A stretch of 64,000 nucleotides of DNA from Acidihalobacter prosperus (GCF_000754095.2 NZ_JQSG02000006.1:747501-811500); one strand, 5' to 3'; counted from the stretch's first letter, positions 8,317-19,787 are shown. The notes: generated from the letters alone by a model not told the origin. Program-made: numbers and translations.

Positions 8317-9474
8317 TCAGAACGCGAGGCGCAAGCCGGCGAAGATGTGGCGTTTGTCGGCAGTATGGAAGTTTCGAAAGCTCGGCCGACGCGTATGGGC
8401 CGGCGTGTAGCGGCTGGCTCCGCGAAGGGTGTAATGCGTGCCGTCGAACCAGGGGGTGGAGTATTCGAGGTAGGGGAAGGGTTTGAAGCCGGCATAGGGA
8501 AAAAAGGCGTTGTCGCACCATTCCCAGGCCTGGCCGGCCAGTGATAGGCGGCCTTGGCGGGCAAGCGTCTCCCAACTGAATTCATGCGGTAGATGTGCGC
8601 CGGCCCAGCGTGCGAAGGCACGTGCCTCATGCAGATTGATGCCGTGGACGGCCGCGCGGGGTTCGAGTTCATGGGGGCCTTCGAGGCCGATGCCGTACCA
8701 CCAGCCCCGCCCGTCGCGCCGCCAATGATCCGGCGCCTCCACGGGGTGGTCATCGAGCCATGCTCGCCCGAGTGCATCCCACAGTGCCGGGTTGTCATAC
8801 CCACCCGATTCGATGAAGCCCAGATACTCGGCGTTGCTCACCGGGCGCAGTGCGATGGTGTCGTCTTCCAGCCGCGCGTTGCCTGCGGCCAATTCGTTGT
8901 CGAAGGCCTTCGGCGCCGCTCCGCCAATCGGATAGTCGCCGGCCTCGAGAGAGACGGTCTCGTGCGCAACCGGCGTGGCGCGCAACCTTGCCTGGGGGTG
9001 GAATGCATGCCGGTGTCGCGACAGCGCGCGCTGGGTCATGACCATCCGCAGGGTTTCGAGATGCTGGCTGTGATGCTGCAGCAGGAAGAGGGGCAAATAG
9101 TGGTCCGTCATCAGGGGATGGGTGGGATCGAGTCGTTGATCCTGGTCGGCGAGCAGCAGGATATTGGCCTCGAATCCAGCGGCCACGGTGGCGAGTTGGG
9201 CGTCACGTGGCGGCAACCTGGCGCCACGCTCCGGTTTGGGGCTGTACTGAGGCTGATAGTAGCGTGCGTCGTGCCGGGTGGTGCGGTCGTCACCGAGCAC
9301 GACTGCGCGCAGCCAGTGGTTTTCAACCCACAGACAATGGCCGAGATGCCAGCCGGCCGGGCTGAGGTCGGGGTGATATTGGCGCCGATACTCGGCATCG
9401 TCGAGTCCGTCGATGAGCCGGAGCAGGTGGTGGTGGAGTGCCCTGAACTGAGCCAGCATCGCCAGCGGGATCAT
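8317..9474 (-). CDS. egtB: Ergothioneine biosynthesis sulfoxide synthase EgtB
   Basis: A 385-aa non-haem iron enzyme joining a sulfur donor to the imidazole of trimethylhistidine (hercynine) with O2. The N-terminal DinB-like domain carries the iron ligands in HLGHCLWVENHW and in LLQHHSQHLETLRM (HxxxHxE pattern). The C-terminal formylglycine-enzyme-like domain ends GASRYTPAHTRRPSFRNFHTADKRHIFAGLRLA, the standard EgtB signature. It overlaps egtC by four bases (ATGA). The presence of egtC suggests gamma-glutamylcysteine as sulfur donor, as in mycobacteria. A selenoneine synthase (SenA) is an alternative relative, but no senB or senC is adjacent. Confidence 0.92.
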   Translation of the reverse strand: MIPLAMLAQFRALHHHLLRLIDGLDDAEYRRQYHPDLSPAGWHLGHCLWVENHWLRAVVLGDDRTTRHDARYYQPQYSPKPERGARLPPRDAQLATVAAGFEANILLLADQDQRLDPTHPLMTDHYLPLFLLQHHSQHLETLRMVMTQRALSRHRHAFHPQARLRATPVAHETVSLEAGDYPIGGAAPKAFDNELAAGNARLEDDTIALRPVSNAEYLGFIESGGYDNPALWDALGRAWLDDHPVEAPDHWRRDGRGWWYGIGLEGPHELEPRAAVHGINLHEARAFARWAGAHLPHEFSWETLARQGRLSLAGQAWEWCDNAFFPYAGFKPFPYLEYSTPWFDGTHYTLRGASRYTPAHTRRPSFRNFHTADKRHIFAGLRLAF

Positions 9475-10253
9475 AGCGCCAGCAGCTCAGGCGGGGCCTC
9501 CGGGTCGAGGATCAGGATGTGGTGGTCGGGGACGGGCTGCCAGAAGGCGCGGTCATTGAGCGGCTCCGAGGCCACGAGTTGCGCGCCTTCGGGGAAGCGT
9601 TCGTCGTCGATGCTGTAATAAAGACTGGGGCATTCGCCGTTGACGGCATGTCTGGCCGCATATACGCGCTCTCCGTCGCTGAGCACCAGGTTGAGCAGCG
9701 AACTGCCTTCGCCGGTCCAGTCGCTGATGAGGCCGAGAGCCTCGCCAATGGCCGCCTCGACGGCCAGCTCGTCGTCGTCGGCGAGCAGCTGGCGCAGCAG
9801 GGCGAATATGTACTCGGAATCGGTATTGCCGAGTATTTCCGCTTCGATGGACGGCGACAGTTCGCGCTGCAGTATCGGGCGGGCGGTTTCTCGGAAGCGT
9901 TCGATATAGCCATTGTGTGTGAACAGCAGTTCGCCATCGCGATAGGGCTGGGTATTGGCGACCTGATTGCCGAAACCAGGCGTTGCGCTGCGCACCATGG
10001 CTAGCCAGAGATCGCTACGCAATGCACGCGACAGGGTGGGGAGGTTGTGGTCGGCCCAGATGGGCGTGATATTGCGATAGACCTCGGGCTGGCCGTCCTC
10101 GTCGAACCAGCCGAAACCAAAGCCGTCGGCGTTGAGCCGGGCGAAGCGCAGTTCCCGGGGTGCCCAGGACTGCACGAGCAGGCTGTGCTCCGGGGCCATG
10201 AGCAGTCTTTCCAGCGGGATTTCCGGGCCCAGGTAGGCGGCGATCCGACACAT
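9471..10253 (-). CDS. egtC: Ergothioneine biosynthesis amidohydrolase EgtC
   Basis: A 260-aa class II glutamine-amidotransferase-fold protein beginning MCRIAAYLGP, with Cys2 as N-terminal nucleophile after Met removal. ARLNADGFGFGWF, LAMVRSATPG, NTQPYRDGELLFTHNGYI and GNTDSEYIFALLRQL are the Ntn-hydrolase and glutamate-recognition motifs. EgtC removes the gamma-glutamyl group from the hercynyl sulfoxide conjugate. Cotranscribed with egtB and divergent from egtD across about 59 bases, which must hold both promoters. No egtA (gamma-glutamylcysteine ligase) or egtE (C-S lyase) is in the window; these steps may use enzymes elsewhere. Confidence 0.92.
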   Translation of the reverse strand: MCRIAAYLGPEIPLERLLMAPEHSLLVQSWAPRELRFARLNADGFGFGWFDEDGQPEVYRNITPIWADHNLPTLSRALRSDLWLAMVRSATPGFGNQVANTQPYRDGELLFTHNGYIERFRETARPILQRELSPSIEAEILGNTDSEYIFALLRQLLADDDELAVEAAIGEALGLISDWTGEGSSLLNLVLSDGERVYAARHAVNGECPSLYYSIDDERFPEGAQLVASEPLNDRAFWQPVPDHHILILDPEAPPELLAL

Positions 10254-10312
10254 GCGGCTTCCTCTTGCGGTGACCTCGGTCCAATGACCATGTTAGCCTG
10301 AAGGCACTGCTC

Positions 10313-11341
10313 ATGCACCCGGAGACGGCGCATATGTCGGTCGGTCGCGAGGCGATAGGTTGTCGGCGGATCAGGCCCGAGAGACGGGTGAATACACTGA
10401 TGGAGGATGCGCGCGTGGGTTTGCTCGAGCCGCCCCGCAGGCTGCCGCCAAAGTATTTTTACGACGCGCGCGGTTCGGCACTGTTCGACCGTATCTGCGA
10501 TACAGAGGAATATTATCCGACCCGGACCGAGAATGCGTTGCTGGCGCGCCATGCTGGCGAAATTATGGGTCATATCCGGCCCCGACATATCCTCGAGCTG
10601 GGCAGTGGTACCTCGCGGAAGACACGCCATCTGCTGCGGGCCCGCGAAGCGCGCGAGTGCGGTACGGTGTACTGGCCTTTTGATGTCTGTCGCGAGGTGC
10701 TTGAGGAAACCGGGGAGTCCCTGGTGGAAGAATTCCCCTGGCTGGAGGTCAATCCCCTGCTAGGTGACTACTCTGCGGGTCTGGCGCACCTGCCCCGCCC
10801 GGCCGACGGCTGTTTGTACGCGTTTCTTGGCGGGACGCTCGGCAATTTCGAAGAGCCGGAGGCGCTCAAGCTGCTCAGCGAGCTAGCGTTCCGCATGTCG
10901 CCGGCGGACCGTTTGCTGCTGGGCGTGGACAGGGTCAAGCCGACCTCCGTGTTGCAGGCGGCATATGACGACAGTCAGGGCGTGACCGCAGCCTTCAACC
11001 GAAACCTGCTTCACGTACTCAACCGCGAGCTGGAAGCGGACTTCGAGCCAGAGGCGTTTGCCCACCGCTCGCTGTACAACGAGGCGGCGGCGCGCATCGA
11101 GATGTACCTGGTCGCGGAAGCGCCGCAACAGGTTCGGGTCGGCCGGTTGGAGGCGACGTTGCGGTTTGACGCGGGCGAAACCATACTCACAGAGATCAGC
11201 CGCAAGTTCACGGAGGCCTCCGTGACGCGGCTGCTGGCGAGGGCCGGTTTGGCGATCGAGCGCCATTATGCGCCGGACAACCAGTATTTTTCCTTGCTGA
11301 CTGCGGTGCCGCAACCGGACGTTCACGATCCAGTCATTTGA
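10313..11341 (+). CDS. egtD: L-histidine N(alpha)-methyltransferase EgtD
   Basis: A 342-aa SAM-dependent enzyme that trimethylates histidine to hercynine, the first step of ergothioneine synthesis. The diagnostic N-terminal block [17 protein letters not shown] followed by [16 protein letters not shown] is complete. [15 protein letters not shown] binds SAM, and [21 protein letters not shown] and [13 protein letters not shown] follow. The ATG at 10313 is used; ATG 10334 is possible since conserved sequence starts about 30 residues later. Divergent from egtCB. Confidence 0.93.
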   Translation: MHPETAHMSVGREAIGCRRIRPERRVNTLMEDARVGLLEPPRRLPPKYFYDARGSALFDRICDTEEYYPTRTENALLARHAGEIMGHIRPRHILELGSGTSRKTRHLLRAREARECGTVYWPFDVCREVLEETGESLVEEFPWLEVNPLLGDYSAGLAHLPRPADGCLYAFLGGTLGNFEEPEALKLLSELAFRMSPADRLLLGVDRVKPTSVLQAAYDDSQGVTAAFNRNLLHVLNRELEADFEPEAFAHRSLYNEAAARIEMYLVAEAPQQVRVGRLEATLRFDAGETILTEISRKFTEASVTRLLARAGLAIERHYAPDNQYFSLLTAVPQPDVHDPVI

Positions 11342-11350
11342 GCGGGCGGG

Positions 11351-11389
11351 TTGTAATGGGTCTGTAACCTTGGTGGGCTCTAATAAGAT
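11351..11389 (+). promoter_or_regulatory. Pho box and -10 of phoB promoter
   Basis: TTGTAAT-GGGT-CTGTAAC at 11351-11368 is two 7-bp direct repeats with a 4-bp spacer, matching the PhoB consensus (CTGTCAT-N4-CTGTCAC) at most positions. A -10 like TAAGAT lies at 11384-11389 and phoB starts at 11415. This predicts autoactivation of phoBR under phosphate starvation. Confidence 0.72.
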
Positions 11390-11414
11390 GATTCAAGCCA
11401 TACCGGGTAAACAC

Positions 11415-12107
11415 ATGACGGCGAACGATATCCTGCTGGTCGAGGACGAGCCGGCCATCCGCGAGATGGTCGGATTTGCATTGGGGCGGGCCGGCCTCGA
11501 AGTGCGCGAGGCGGCCGATGTCGGCCAGGCGCAGACGATGCTGGCGGAACGGCTGCCGGATCTGGTGTTGCTCGACTGGATGCTGCCTGGCGTCAGCGGA
11601 ATCGATTATGCCCGGCGCCTCAAGCGCGAGGACTACACGCGCGATCTGCCCATTATCATGCTCACCGCGCGCGGTGACGAAAACGACAAGGTGGGCGGGC
11701 TCGATGCCGGTGTGGATGACTATGTGACCAAGCCGTTTTCGCCGCGGGAGCTGGTGGCGCGCATTCGGGCGGTGCTGAGGCGCGCGCGGCCAGAGCCGGG
11801 AGAGCAGCCGCTGGAAGTCGGGGGGCTGGTACTCAACAGCTCCAGCCACCGCGTCACCGCCGACGGTACCGAACTGGAGATGGGGCCCACCGAATTCCGT
11901 CTGCTGCAGTTCTTCATGGCACATCCCGAGCGTGTCTACAGCCGCGAGCAGCTGCTTGATCGCGTGTGGGGGCGCAATGCCTATGTCGAGGAGCGTACGG
12001 TGGACGTGCACATCCTGCGTCTGCGCAAAGCGCTCAATCCCTATGGCTACGATGGCCTCGTTCAGACCGTGCGCGGCGCAGGTTATCGTTTCTCCGCCCG
12101 GAATTGA
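11415..12107 (+). CDS. phoB: Phosphate regulon response regulator PhoB
   Basis: OmpR-family regulator of about 230 aa from ATG 11415. Receiver domain: [13 protein letters not shown] (acidic pocket), phospho-acceptor Asp in [10 protein letters not shown], Thr in IIMLTARG, Lys in [11 protein letters not shown]-terminal winged helix: [13 protein letters not shown] through [15 protein letters not shown] and [11 protein letters not shown], with a PhoB-like recognition helix. Adjacent phoR and the upstream Pho box secure the name over a generic OmpR protein. An earlier in-frame start (11370) would lie between the Pho box and the -10, so it is rejected. Confidence 0.95.
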   Translation: MTANDILLVEDEPAIREMVGFALGRAGLEVREAADVGQAQTMLAERLPDLVLLDWMLPGVSGIDYARRLKREDYTRDLPIIMLTARGDENDKVGGLDAGVDDYVTKPFSPRELVARIRAVLRRARPEPGEQPLEVGGLVLNSSSHRVTADGTELEMGPTEFRLLQFFMAHPERVYSREQLLDRVWGRNAYVEERTVDVHILRLRKALNPYGYDGLVQTVRGAGYRFSARN

Positions 12108-12110
12108 CGC

Positions 12111-13439
12111 ATGACAAGAGCCTGGCTTGCCGAGCTTGGGCGGCTGGCGCTCATCCTGTTGGCGGCCACGGCCCTGGGGGCGCTGGCCGGTCAGCTGGTC
12201 TGGATGCTGCTGGCAGGATTGCTGTTTGCTCTGAGCTTCCACCTCTACCAGCTGTATCGCGTCCATCGCTGGATACTGCACGCCGAGGATCGCGGCAACC
12301 CGCCCGATGCGATGGGCGTGTGGGGCGAGCTGGTGGACAGCCTGTATCGCTTCGGCAAACGCCACCGCAAGCGCAAGGAGCGTCTGGCCTCGTTGCTCGA
12401 CCGCTTCAACGAGTTCACCTCGGCGATGCCGGACGCGACCGTGGTCATCGGTGCCAACAACGAGATTCGCTGGCTCAATGAAGCCGCGACCATGCTGTTC
12501 GGCCTGCGCAATCCGCAGGATATCGGCCAACGACTGACCAATCTGATCCGCCACCCGGATTTCATCCATTATCTGGCCGGGCGCGATTATCGTGAACCGC
12601 TCGAAATCACCTCGCCGGTGCGCGACGACATCCGCCTCAGCGTGCGTATCGTGCCCTTCGGCAATCACGAGCGTCTTCTCGCCGCACGCGATATTTCCCA
12701 TCTTTACCGTTTGGAGCAGATGCGCCGCGACTTCGTGGCCAACGTCTCCCACGAGCTACGCACGCCGCTGACGGTGCTGATGGGCTATCTCGAAACCTTC
12801 GGCGACATGGCGGATGAATTCCCTGCGCCCTTGCGGCAATCGCTGTCGCACATGCAGGGGCAGTCCACGCGCATGCAGGGGATCATCGAGGATTTGCTGA
12901 TGCTGTCCAGACTGGATGGCGAAGGCCCGCTGGCCAGCGAACAGTCCGCGGTCGCCGTGCCCGGACTGGTATCGGCCCTGCGCGAGGATGCGGAGGCGCT
13001 GAGTGGTGCGGGCAAGCATCGGATCGAGGCCGAGATCGACGAAACGCTGTGGCTGCGCGGCGATGCCAAGGAATTGCACAGCGCCTTCGCCAATCTGGTT
13101 TCGAATGCGGTGCGTTACACGCCGCAAGGCGGGGCGATCAAGCTGCGTTGGGTCCGTGATGGCGATGGTGCCTGTTTCGAGGTGCGCGATACCGGCATCG
13201 GCATCGATCCCGAGCACATTCCTCGGCTGACCGAGCGCTTTTACCGCGTCAACAAGGATCGTTCGCGCGACACCGGCGGCACCGGCCTGGGGCTGGCGAT
13301 CGTCAAGCACGTGCTGCAACGACACGGTGCGAAGCTGGTGATCCGCAGCCATCCGGGGGAGGGCAGCGTGTTTGTGTGCCTGTTCCCTTCCCTGCGGGTG
13401 GTACGCAAATTGCCGGAGGCGCACAGCGCGAGGGCCTGA
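12111..13439 (+). CDS. phoR: Phosphate regulon sensor histidine kinase PhoR
   Basis: A 442-aa membrane sensor kinase three bases after phoB. Two adjacent N-terminal hydrophobic stretches (about 8-45) form a hairpin anchor with essentially no periplasmic loop, as in PhoR. A PAS domain reads AMPDATVVIGANNEIRWLNEAA. The H-box is RRDFVANVSHELRTPLTVL, followed by the N-box NLVSNAVRYTPQGG, DTGIGIDPEHIPRLTERFYR and GGTGLGLAIVKH. Autophosphorylates and transfers to PhoB. Signal input usually comes through the Pst transporter and PhoU; pst genes are not in the window, phoU is. Confidence 0.95.
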   Translation: MTRAWLAELGRLALILLAATALGALAGQLVWMLLAGLLFALSFHLYQLYRVHRWILHAEDRGNPPDAMGVWGELVDSLYRFGKRHRKRKERLASLLDRFNEFTSAMPDATVVIGANNEIRWLNEAATMLFGLRNPQDIGQRLTNLIRHPDFIHYLAGRDYREPLEITSPVRDDIRLSVRIVPFGNHERLLAARDISHLYRLEQMRRDFVANVSHELRTPLTVLMGYLETFGDMADEFPAPLRQSLSHMQGQSTRMQGIIEDLLMLSRLDGEGPLASEQSAVAVPGLVSALREDAEALSGAGKHRIEAEIDETLWLRGDAKELHSAFANLVSNAVRYTPQGGAIKLRWVRDGDGACFEVRDTGIGIDPEHIPRLTERFYRVNKDRSRDTGGTGLGLAIVKHVLQRHGAKLVIRSHPGEGSVFVCLFPSLRVVRKLPEAHSARA

Positions 13440-13503
13440 CGCGGGCGCGTGTTAAACTCACGCCACTCGCGGCCTGGCCGCCTTGCAATCCGGTCGACAA
13501 GAC

Positions 13504-15006
13504 ATGTGGGTCAAACGCCGTGTTCCGGAGTCGGTGGCAGCCATCGACCTGGGCTCCAACAGTTTTCACATGGTGGTCGCCAGCGTACTGCCGGACGGCG
13601 AACTGCGCGTGGTTGATCGTCTCAAGGAAATGGTTCGTCTGGCCGGCGGTCTGGACGAAAACAATCTGCTTTCCGATGAGGCGCAGGATCGTGCGATCGC
13701 CTGTCTGCATCGCTTCGGCGAACGCATCCGCGCGTTTCCGCGCGGTTCGGTACGCGCGGTGGGCACCAATACCCTGCGCCAGGCGCGCAATGCCGCGCCG
13801 TTTCTCGACCGGGTGGCCGAAGCCCTCGGCCACCCGGTCGAAATCATCGCCGGACGGGAAGAAGCCCGGCTGGTCTACCTCGGTGTCGCGCACTCGCTGG
13901 CGGCCGGCAGTGAGCAGCGGCTGGTGGTCGACATCGGCGGCGGCAGTACCGAGCTGATCATCGGCCAGGGCTACGAAACGCAGATCACGGAAAGCGTATA
14001 CATGGGTTGCGTCAGCACCAGTGCGACCTGGTTCGCAGACGGTCGAATCGATGCGCAGAACTGGTCGCGGGCGGTACTTGCCGCGCGCCTGGAACTGGAG
14101 CCGTTGGTGGAACTGTATCGGCAGACCGGCTGGGTGCGAGCGATCGGTGCCTCGGGCACCATCATGGCCACGGAACGCGCCATGCGCGAAGCCGGCCTGG
14201 GTACGCACATCACGCTGGCCGGCCTGCACGAACTCCGCGATCGTCTCGTCCAGTCCGGCGAAATCGGCAAGCTCAAGCTGCCCGGCGTCAGCCGCGAGCG
14301 CCTGCCTGTCTTTCCTGGTGGCGTTGCGGTCTTGCAGGCCGTTTTCGAGGCGCTCGACATCGAGCGCATGGAGGCAGCCACCGGCGCCTTGCGCGAGGGC
14401 GTGCTCAACGATCTTGTGGGGCGCATCCGGCACGAGGACGTGCGCCTGCGGACGGTGCAGGGTTTTGCCAAGCGCTATCACGTGGATGCCGTACATGCCG
14501 AGCGCGTGGCGGCGACGGCCGCGATGCTTCTGGCCCAGGTCAGCGACGCGTGGCAGCTTGACGAGGAGGATGCCGATCACCTGAGCTGGGCCGCCCAGCT
14601 ACACGAGATAGGGCTGGATGTGGCGCACAGCGAGTATCACAAGCACGGCGCCTATCTGCTGGAGCATGCTGACCTGCCGGGATTCTCTCGTCAGGATCAG
14701 ATGATGCTCGCGGTGCTGGTGCGCACACACCGGCGCAAATTCGTGCCGCGCCTGTTCGAGGGTCTGCCGGCGGAGCTGCGCATGCGTGTGATGCGGCTGT
14801 CGATCCTGCTGCGGCTTGCGGTCGTGCTGCATCGTAGCCGGGCCGCAGCCGATTTACCCGAAACGCTGGCGCTTTCGGCCGATGCGGAAACCTTGTCGCT
14901 ACGCCTGGATGGCGGCTGGCGCGCGTCGCATCCGCTGGTCGAGGCGGATCTCGAAAATGAACGTCAGTTCCTGCGCGGCGCCAAGTTCAGGCTCGTGCTG
15001 GGTTGA
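13504..15006 (+). CDS. ppx: Exopolyphosphatase
   Basis: About 500-aa Ppx/GppA protein that removes terminal phosphate from inorganic polyphosphate. AAIDLGSNSFHMVVA is the first phosphate loop, VRAVGTNTLRQARN and EIIAGREEARLVYLGV follow, then VVDIGGGSTELIIG. The C-terminal half is the HD-like helical domain (VHAERVAATAAMLL, WAAQLHEIGLDVAHSEYHKHGAYLLEHAD), giving the long Ppx form. The ATG at 13504 is chosen over TTG 13483. It follows phoR by about 64 bases and is convergent, through a small lipoprotein gene, with ppk. GppA activity cannot be excluded. Confidence 0.92.
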   Translation: MWVKRRVPESVAAIDLGSNSFHMVVASVLPDGELRVVDRLKEMVRLAGGLDENNLLSDEAQDRAIACLHRFGERIRAFPRGSVRAVGTNTLRQARNAAPFLDRVAEALGHPVEIIAGREEARLVYLGVAHSLAAGSEQRLVVDIGGGSTELIIGQGYETQITESVYMGCVSTSATWFADGRIDAQNWSRAVLAARLELEPLVELYRQTGWVRAIGASGTIMATERAMREAGLGTHITLAGLHELRDRLVQSGEIGKLKLPGVSRERLPVFPGGVAVLQAVFEALDIERMEAATGALREGVLNDLVGRIRHEDVRLRTVQGFAKRYHVDAVHAERVAATAAMLLAQVSDAWQLDEEDADHLSWAAQLHEIGLDVAHSEYHKHGAYLLEHADLPGFSRQDQMMLAVLVRTHRRKFVPRLFEGLPAELRMRVMRLSILLRLAVVLHRSRAAADLPETLALSADAETLSLRLDGGWRASHPLVEADLENERQFLRGAKFRLVLG

Positions 15007-15029
15007 TCCGCGCAAGAACGCGATTCGGG

Positions 15030-15326
15030 TCAATGCGGCACCTGAGCCTGATGGATGTAGTAGCGAGCCCGTTGCACCTTGTTGATGCAGTTGGGGTACT
15101 TGCCGAACTGCTGCTGCACCTTGGCGGCGGTCAGCAGGCCAGCCGCCTTGGTCCATTCGACCGTGCCCTGAAAACCATGCGCCCGCGCCTGTTCGAGTTC
15201 GGCATAGGCGGTACGCAGGCCTGAGGCGCATTCGTGCGCCTCGTTGGGATGCGTCGGGGCGCCGGCACAGGCGCTCAGCAGCAAGGGAAGGGCGAGTGCC
15301 AACAGGGGCAGGCTCTTTCGTGGCAT
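15030..15326 (-). CDS. Small lipoprotein, unknown function
   Basis: A 98-aa protein with a short basic-hydrophobic signal and lipobox LLSAC at about residues 16-20, so exported and lipidated at Cys20. The mature part is helical (YAELEQARAHGFQGTVEWTKAAGLLTAAKVQQQF) with two further Cys (HECASGL and KYPNCINKV) that could form a disulfide. I do not recognise the family, although similar small lipoproteins in gammaproteobacteria carry the YPNCINKVQRARYYI tail. It lies between convergent ppx and co-oriented ppk. Confidence 0.75.
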   Translation of the reverse strand: MPRKSLPLLALALPLLLSACAGAPTHPNEAHECASGLRTAYAELEQARAHGFQGTVEWTKAAGLLTAAKVQQQFGKYPNCINKVQRARYYIHQAQVPH

Positions 15327-15390
15327 GGTGCGTTTCTCCTTGGTAGTCGACTCCCGGCTAACACGTCGGGGCGCCGCGAAAGGGTTCGGT

Positions 15391-17487
<2,097 letters not shown>

Positions 17488-17498
17488 TCCGTTGCTGG

Positions 17499-17516
17499 TT
17501 GTCACGGCGCTGTCAT
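17499..17516 (+). promoter_or_regulatory. Pho box between ppk and phoU
   Basis: TTGTCAC-GGCG-CTGTCAT matches the PhoB direct-repeat consensus closely (7-4-7). Its polarity points towards phoU on the plus strand, but it sits at the head of ppk, so it could serve either gene. It overlaps the most upstream ppk start candidate, which argues for one of the downstream ATGs. Confidence 0.7.
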
Positions 17517-17636
17517 GATCCCTCGGGTAGGCTAGGCCGTATGCTGACCGACCGGCCTTGGCAGGCTAGCACGGCCACATCGAGTTTGCCATTATAGCCA
17601 TGGGCCCCATGCCCTTCCTCCAATCAGGTGACGCCG

Positions 17637-18356
17637 ATGAATCAGGACATGCTCAAAAAACACATCTCACAGCAATTCAACGCGGAGCTTGAGGATGTGC
17701 GCAACCGCGTGCTGACCATGGGCGGTCTCGTCGAAAAAAATGTCGGCGAGGCGATCGAGGCGCTGGTCAACGGCGATGCCGCGCTGGGCGAGATGGCGGC
17801 CAAGTCCGATTATCAGGTCAACCGCATGGAGCTGAGCATCGACGAGGAATGTTCGCGCATTCTGGCGCGTCGGCAGCCTGCCGCGCTGGATCTGCGTCTG
17901 GTGATGACCGTCATCAAGACGATCACCGACCTCGAGCGGGTCGGCGACAAGGCCGAGAAGATCGGGCGACTGGCCATCGAGCTGGCGAACCAGGAACGCC
18001 TCGATCGCTACAAGGAATTGCGCTACATGGGCGAACTGGCGCGCGAAGCCTTGCACCAGGCGCTCGATGCGTTCGCGCGCATGGATGTCGAGCTGGCGAT
18101 GCAGGTGGTGCGCGGCGATGACGTCATCGACGACGCCTACGATGCGCTGACCCGTCAGCTGGTGACCTACATGATGGAAGACCCGCGCAATATCCGACGC
18201 GGCATCGACGTGTTGTGGTGTGCCCGTGCATTGGAGCGGGTGGGCGATCATGCCAAAAACATTGCCGAATACGTGGTCTACATGGTGCTGGGCAAGGATG
18301 TCCGGCACGTGACGCCGGAGCAGATCGAGGACGAGGTCCGCAAGGCCACGCGCTGA
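17637..18356 (+). CDS. phoU: Phosphate signalling protein PhoU
   Basis: About 239 aa, two repeats of the three-helix PhoU domain. Each repeat carries an acidic metal-binding motif: DLERVGDKAEKIGRLA in the first and ALERVGDHAKNIAEYVVYMV in the second. It links the Pst transporter to PhoR and damps the Pho response when phosphate is ample. ATG 17637 has AGGTGA in front; GTG 17628 is less likely. Divergent from ppk with a Pho box in the shared region. No pstSCAB is adjacent, unlike the E. coli order. Confidence 0.95.
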   Translation: MNQDMLKKHISQQFNAELEDVRNRVLTMGGLVEKNVGEAIEALVNGDAALGEMAAKSDYQVNRMELSIDEECSRILARRQPAALDLRLVMTVIKTITDLERVGDKAEKIGRLAIELANQERLDRYKELRYMGELAREALHQALDAFARMDVELAMQVVRGDDVIDDAYDALTRQLVTYMMEDPRNIRRGIDVLWCARALERVGDHAKNIAEYVVYMVLGKDVRHVTPEQIEDEVRKATR

Positions 18357-18366
18357 GCGCGCGATT

Positions 18367-18726
18367 TCAGTCCTGCTCCAGCAGGACGATGCCGGCCTTG
18401 GCGGTGTGGCGGTCGATCGTCAGCAGGATTTCGCAGTATTCGTTTTGCGGGGTCACCGGCGTGGGGTCGTCGGCGCAGCTGCAGCCGGCGATGATGCCCG
18501 TATAGAAGATGCCGGCCCTGACCTCGATCGCCCGCCCGCGGGATTCGGTGCGTAGCACCGTGACCTCGATGGGGGCGTCGAGCGCGTAACTGCTGATGCG
18601 CAGCGCAGCCTGCAGAGGGAGGCCGCGCGTGCCCAGGTCCGCCAGCGCCCGTGCAACCGCCTGCGTGAACGTCCCGGTGTCCTCGTCCTGCCAGGCGCGC
18701 AGCGCCTCGTCGAAGGTCGCGGTCAT
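18367..18726 (-). CDS. Hypothetical protein coupled to truD
   Basis: About 119 aa, not recognised. It starts ATG 18726, four bases inside the truD end (ATGA). The N-terminal half is helical (FDEALRAWQDEDTGTFTQAVARALADL). The C-terminal half is beta-rich with a cysteine cluster GCSCADDP and a later EYCEILL, a pattern suggesting metal binding or a conserved structural core. The arrangement downstream of truD looks like translational coupling. No signal peptide. Function unknown. Confidence 0.75.
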   Translation of the reverse strand: MTATFDEALRAWQDEDTGTFTQAVARALADLGTRGLPLQAALRISSYALDAPIEVTVLRTESRGRAIEVRAGIFYTGIIAGCSCADDPTPVTPQNEYCEILLTIDRHTAKAGIVLLEQD

Positions 18727-19787
18727 TCGCCCTCCGGGTGCCCGCCGGCATCGACGTAATCCGCGATTTCGCGCAGCACGGTGGTGGCAAAGGTGCCCGC
18801 CGGCAGGCTGAATTCGAGGATCAGGCTCTGCCGCTCGTCCTCCCATGCCCATCCCAGCTGGTCGGGTCTGAGTCTCAGCGGCCGTCGTTCCTGCCGTAGT
18901 CCCGCAGCCTCGAGACCCGAAGCGATGTCGGCGAAGCGGTCGGCGACCGCCCGTTCGAGCGCGGCGGCCTCGCCGATGGTAGGCGGTGCGCCGCTGCCCC
19001 AGAGTGCGCCGCTCGGGTGGATGTCCCAGCGTGCGAGGCGGTCGGCGAGCGCGATATCGTCGGGGGCGGCGGTGAAAAAGCTGCGGCTGCCGTCGAGCTG
19101 CACGACTTCTCCTGGCAACAGGCGATTCCAGTTTCCTAGCGTCACGCGTTCGGCCAGTATCGCATTGAACAAGGCGCTGCGTGCCGCGGAAAGATAGAGG
19201 CCGCGCCGGTTGCGGTCGCGTTCCCGCTGTCCCGCGAACATGGCGCGTGCGCGCGCCAGGTTGCCAGCCTGACGGCCGAATCGCTGTTCGCCGAAATAAT
19301 TCGGGACACCGCCGGTTGCGATTTCTTCGAGCCGCGCGGCCAGTGCATCCCGATCGCCGTCGACATCGCGCAGGCGCAGTCGGAAGCGGTTGCCGCGTAG
19401 CGCGCCGACCTTGAGCTTGCGCGAGTGCCTGGCGCTACGCAGTACGTTCAGGGCGTCGCGCTCGAAACTCTCGGCGTCGGGGTCGTCGCGCCCGGGAAGA
19501 TGCACGCTGAACCATTGTCGCGTCAGCGCGTGCTTGTCCTTGCGGCCGGCATAGCCGATTGCCGCGGGCCGGACGCCAGCGCATCTCGCCAGCCGGCGCG
19601 CCAGGTCGTCGGTGTTCTCGCTACGCTTCTCGATCAGCAGCCAGAGGTGTTCGCCGCCGCCGTCCGGTTCGGTCAGAGGCAGCTCTTCGACCAGGAAATC
19701 CTCCGGACTGCGGCGGATGACGGCGCTGACAGGCGGATGCCCGCAGTGCGGCAAGGGGCCGGGCGGCGCGGACGGGCATTCGTTCAT
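18723..19787 (-). CDS. truD: tRNA pseudouridine(13) synthase TruD
   Basis: About 354 aa. Converts uridine 13 of tRNA-Glu to pseudouridine. N-terminal RRSPEDFLVEELPL, the catalytic-Asp motif IGYAGRKDKHALTRQWFSV, GNRFRLRLRD, VPNYFGEQRFG and the insertion-bearing C-terminal half ending ILEFSLPAGTFATTVLREI are all typical. ATG 19787 is chosen because the earlier in-frame sequence has no homology and runs into the soxB upstream region. Somewhat separate from the usual surE-pcm neighbourhood of E. coli. Confidence 0.94.
   Translation of the reverse strand: MNECPSAPPGPLPHCGHPPVSAVIRRSPEDFLVEELPLTEPDGGGEHLWLLIEKRSENTDDLARRLARCAGVRPAAIGYAGRKDKHALTRQWFSVHLPGRDDPDAESFERDALNVLRSARHSRKLKVGALRGNRFRLRLRDVDGDRDALAARLEEIATGGVPNYFGEQRFGRQAGNLARARAMFAGQRERDRNRRGLYLSAARSALFNAILAERVTLGNWNRLLPGEVVQLDGSRSFFTAAPDDIALADRLARWDIHPSGALWGSGAPPTIGEAAALERAVADRFADIASGLEAAGLRQERRPLRLRPDQLGWAWEDERQSLILEFSLPAGTFATTVLREIADYVDAGGHPEGE

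Noticed and set aside
11370-11414. An upstream in-frame extension of PhoB
   Set aside because: It lies between the Pho box and the -10 region, has no conserved sequence, and ATG 11415 begins the receiver domain.
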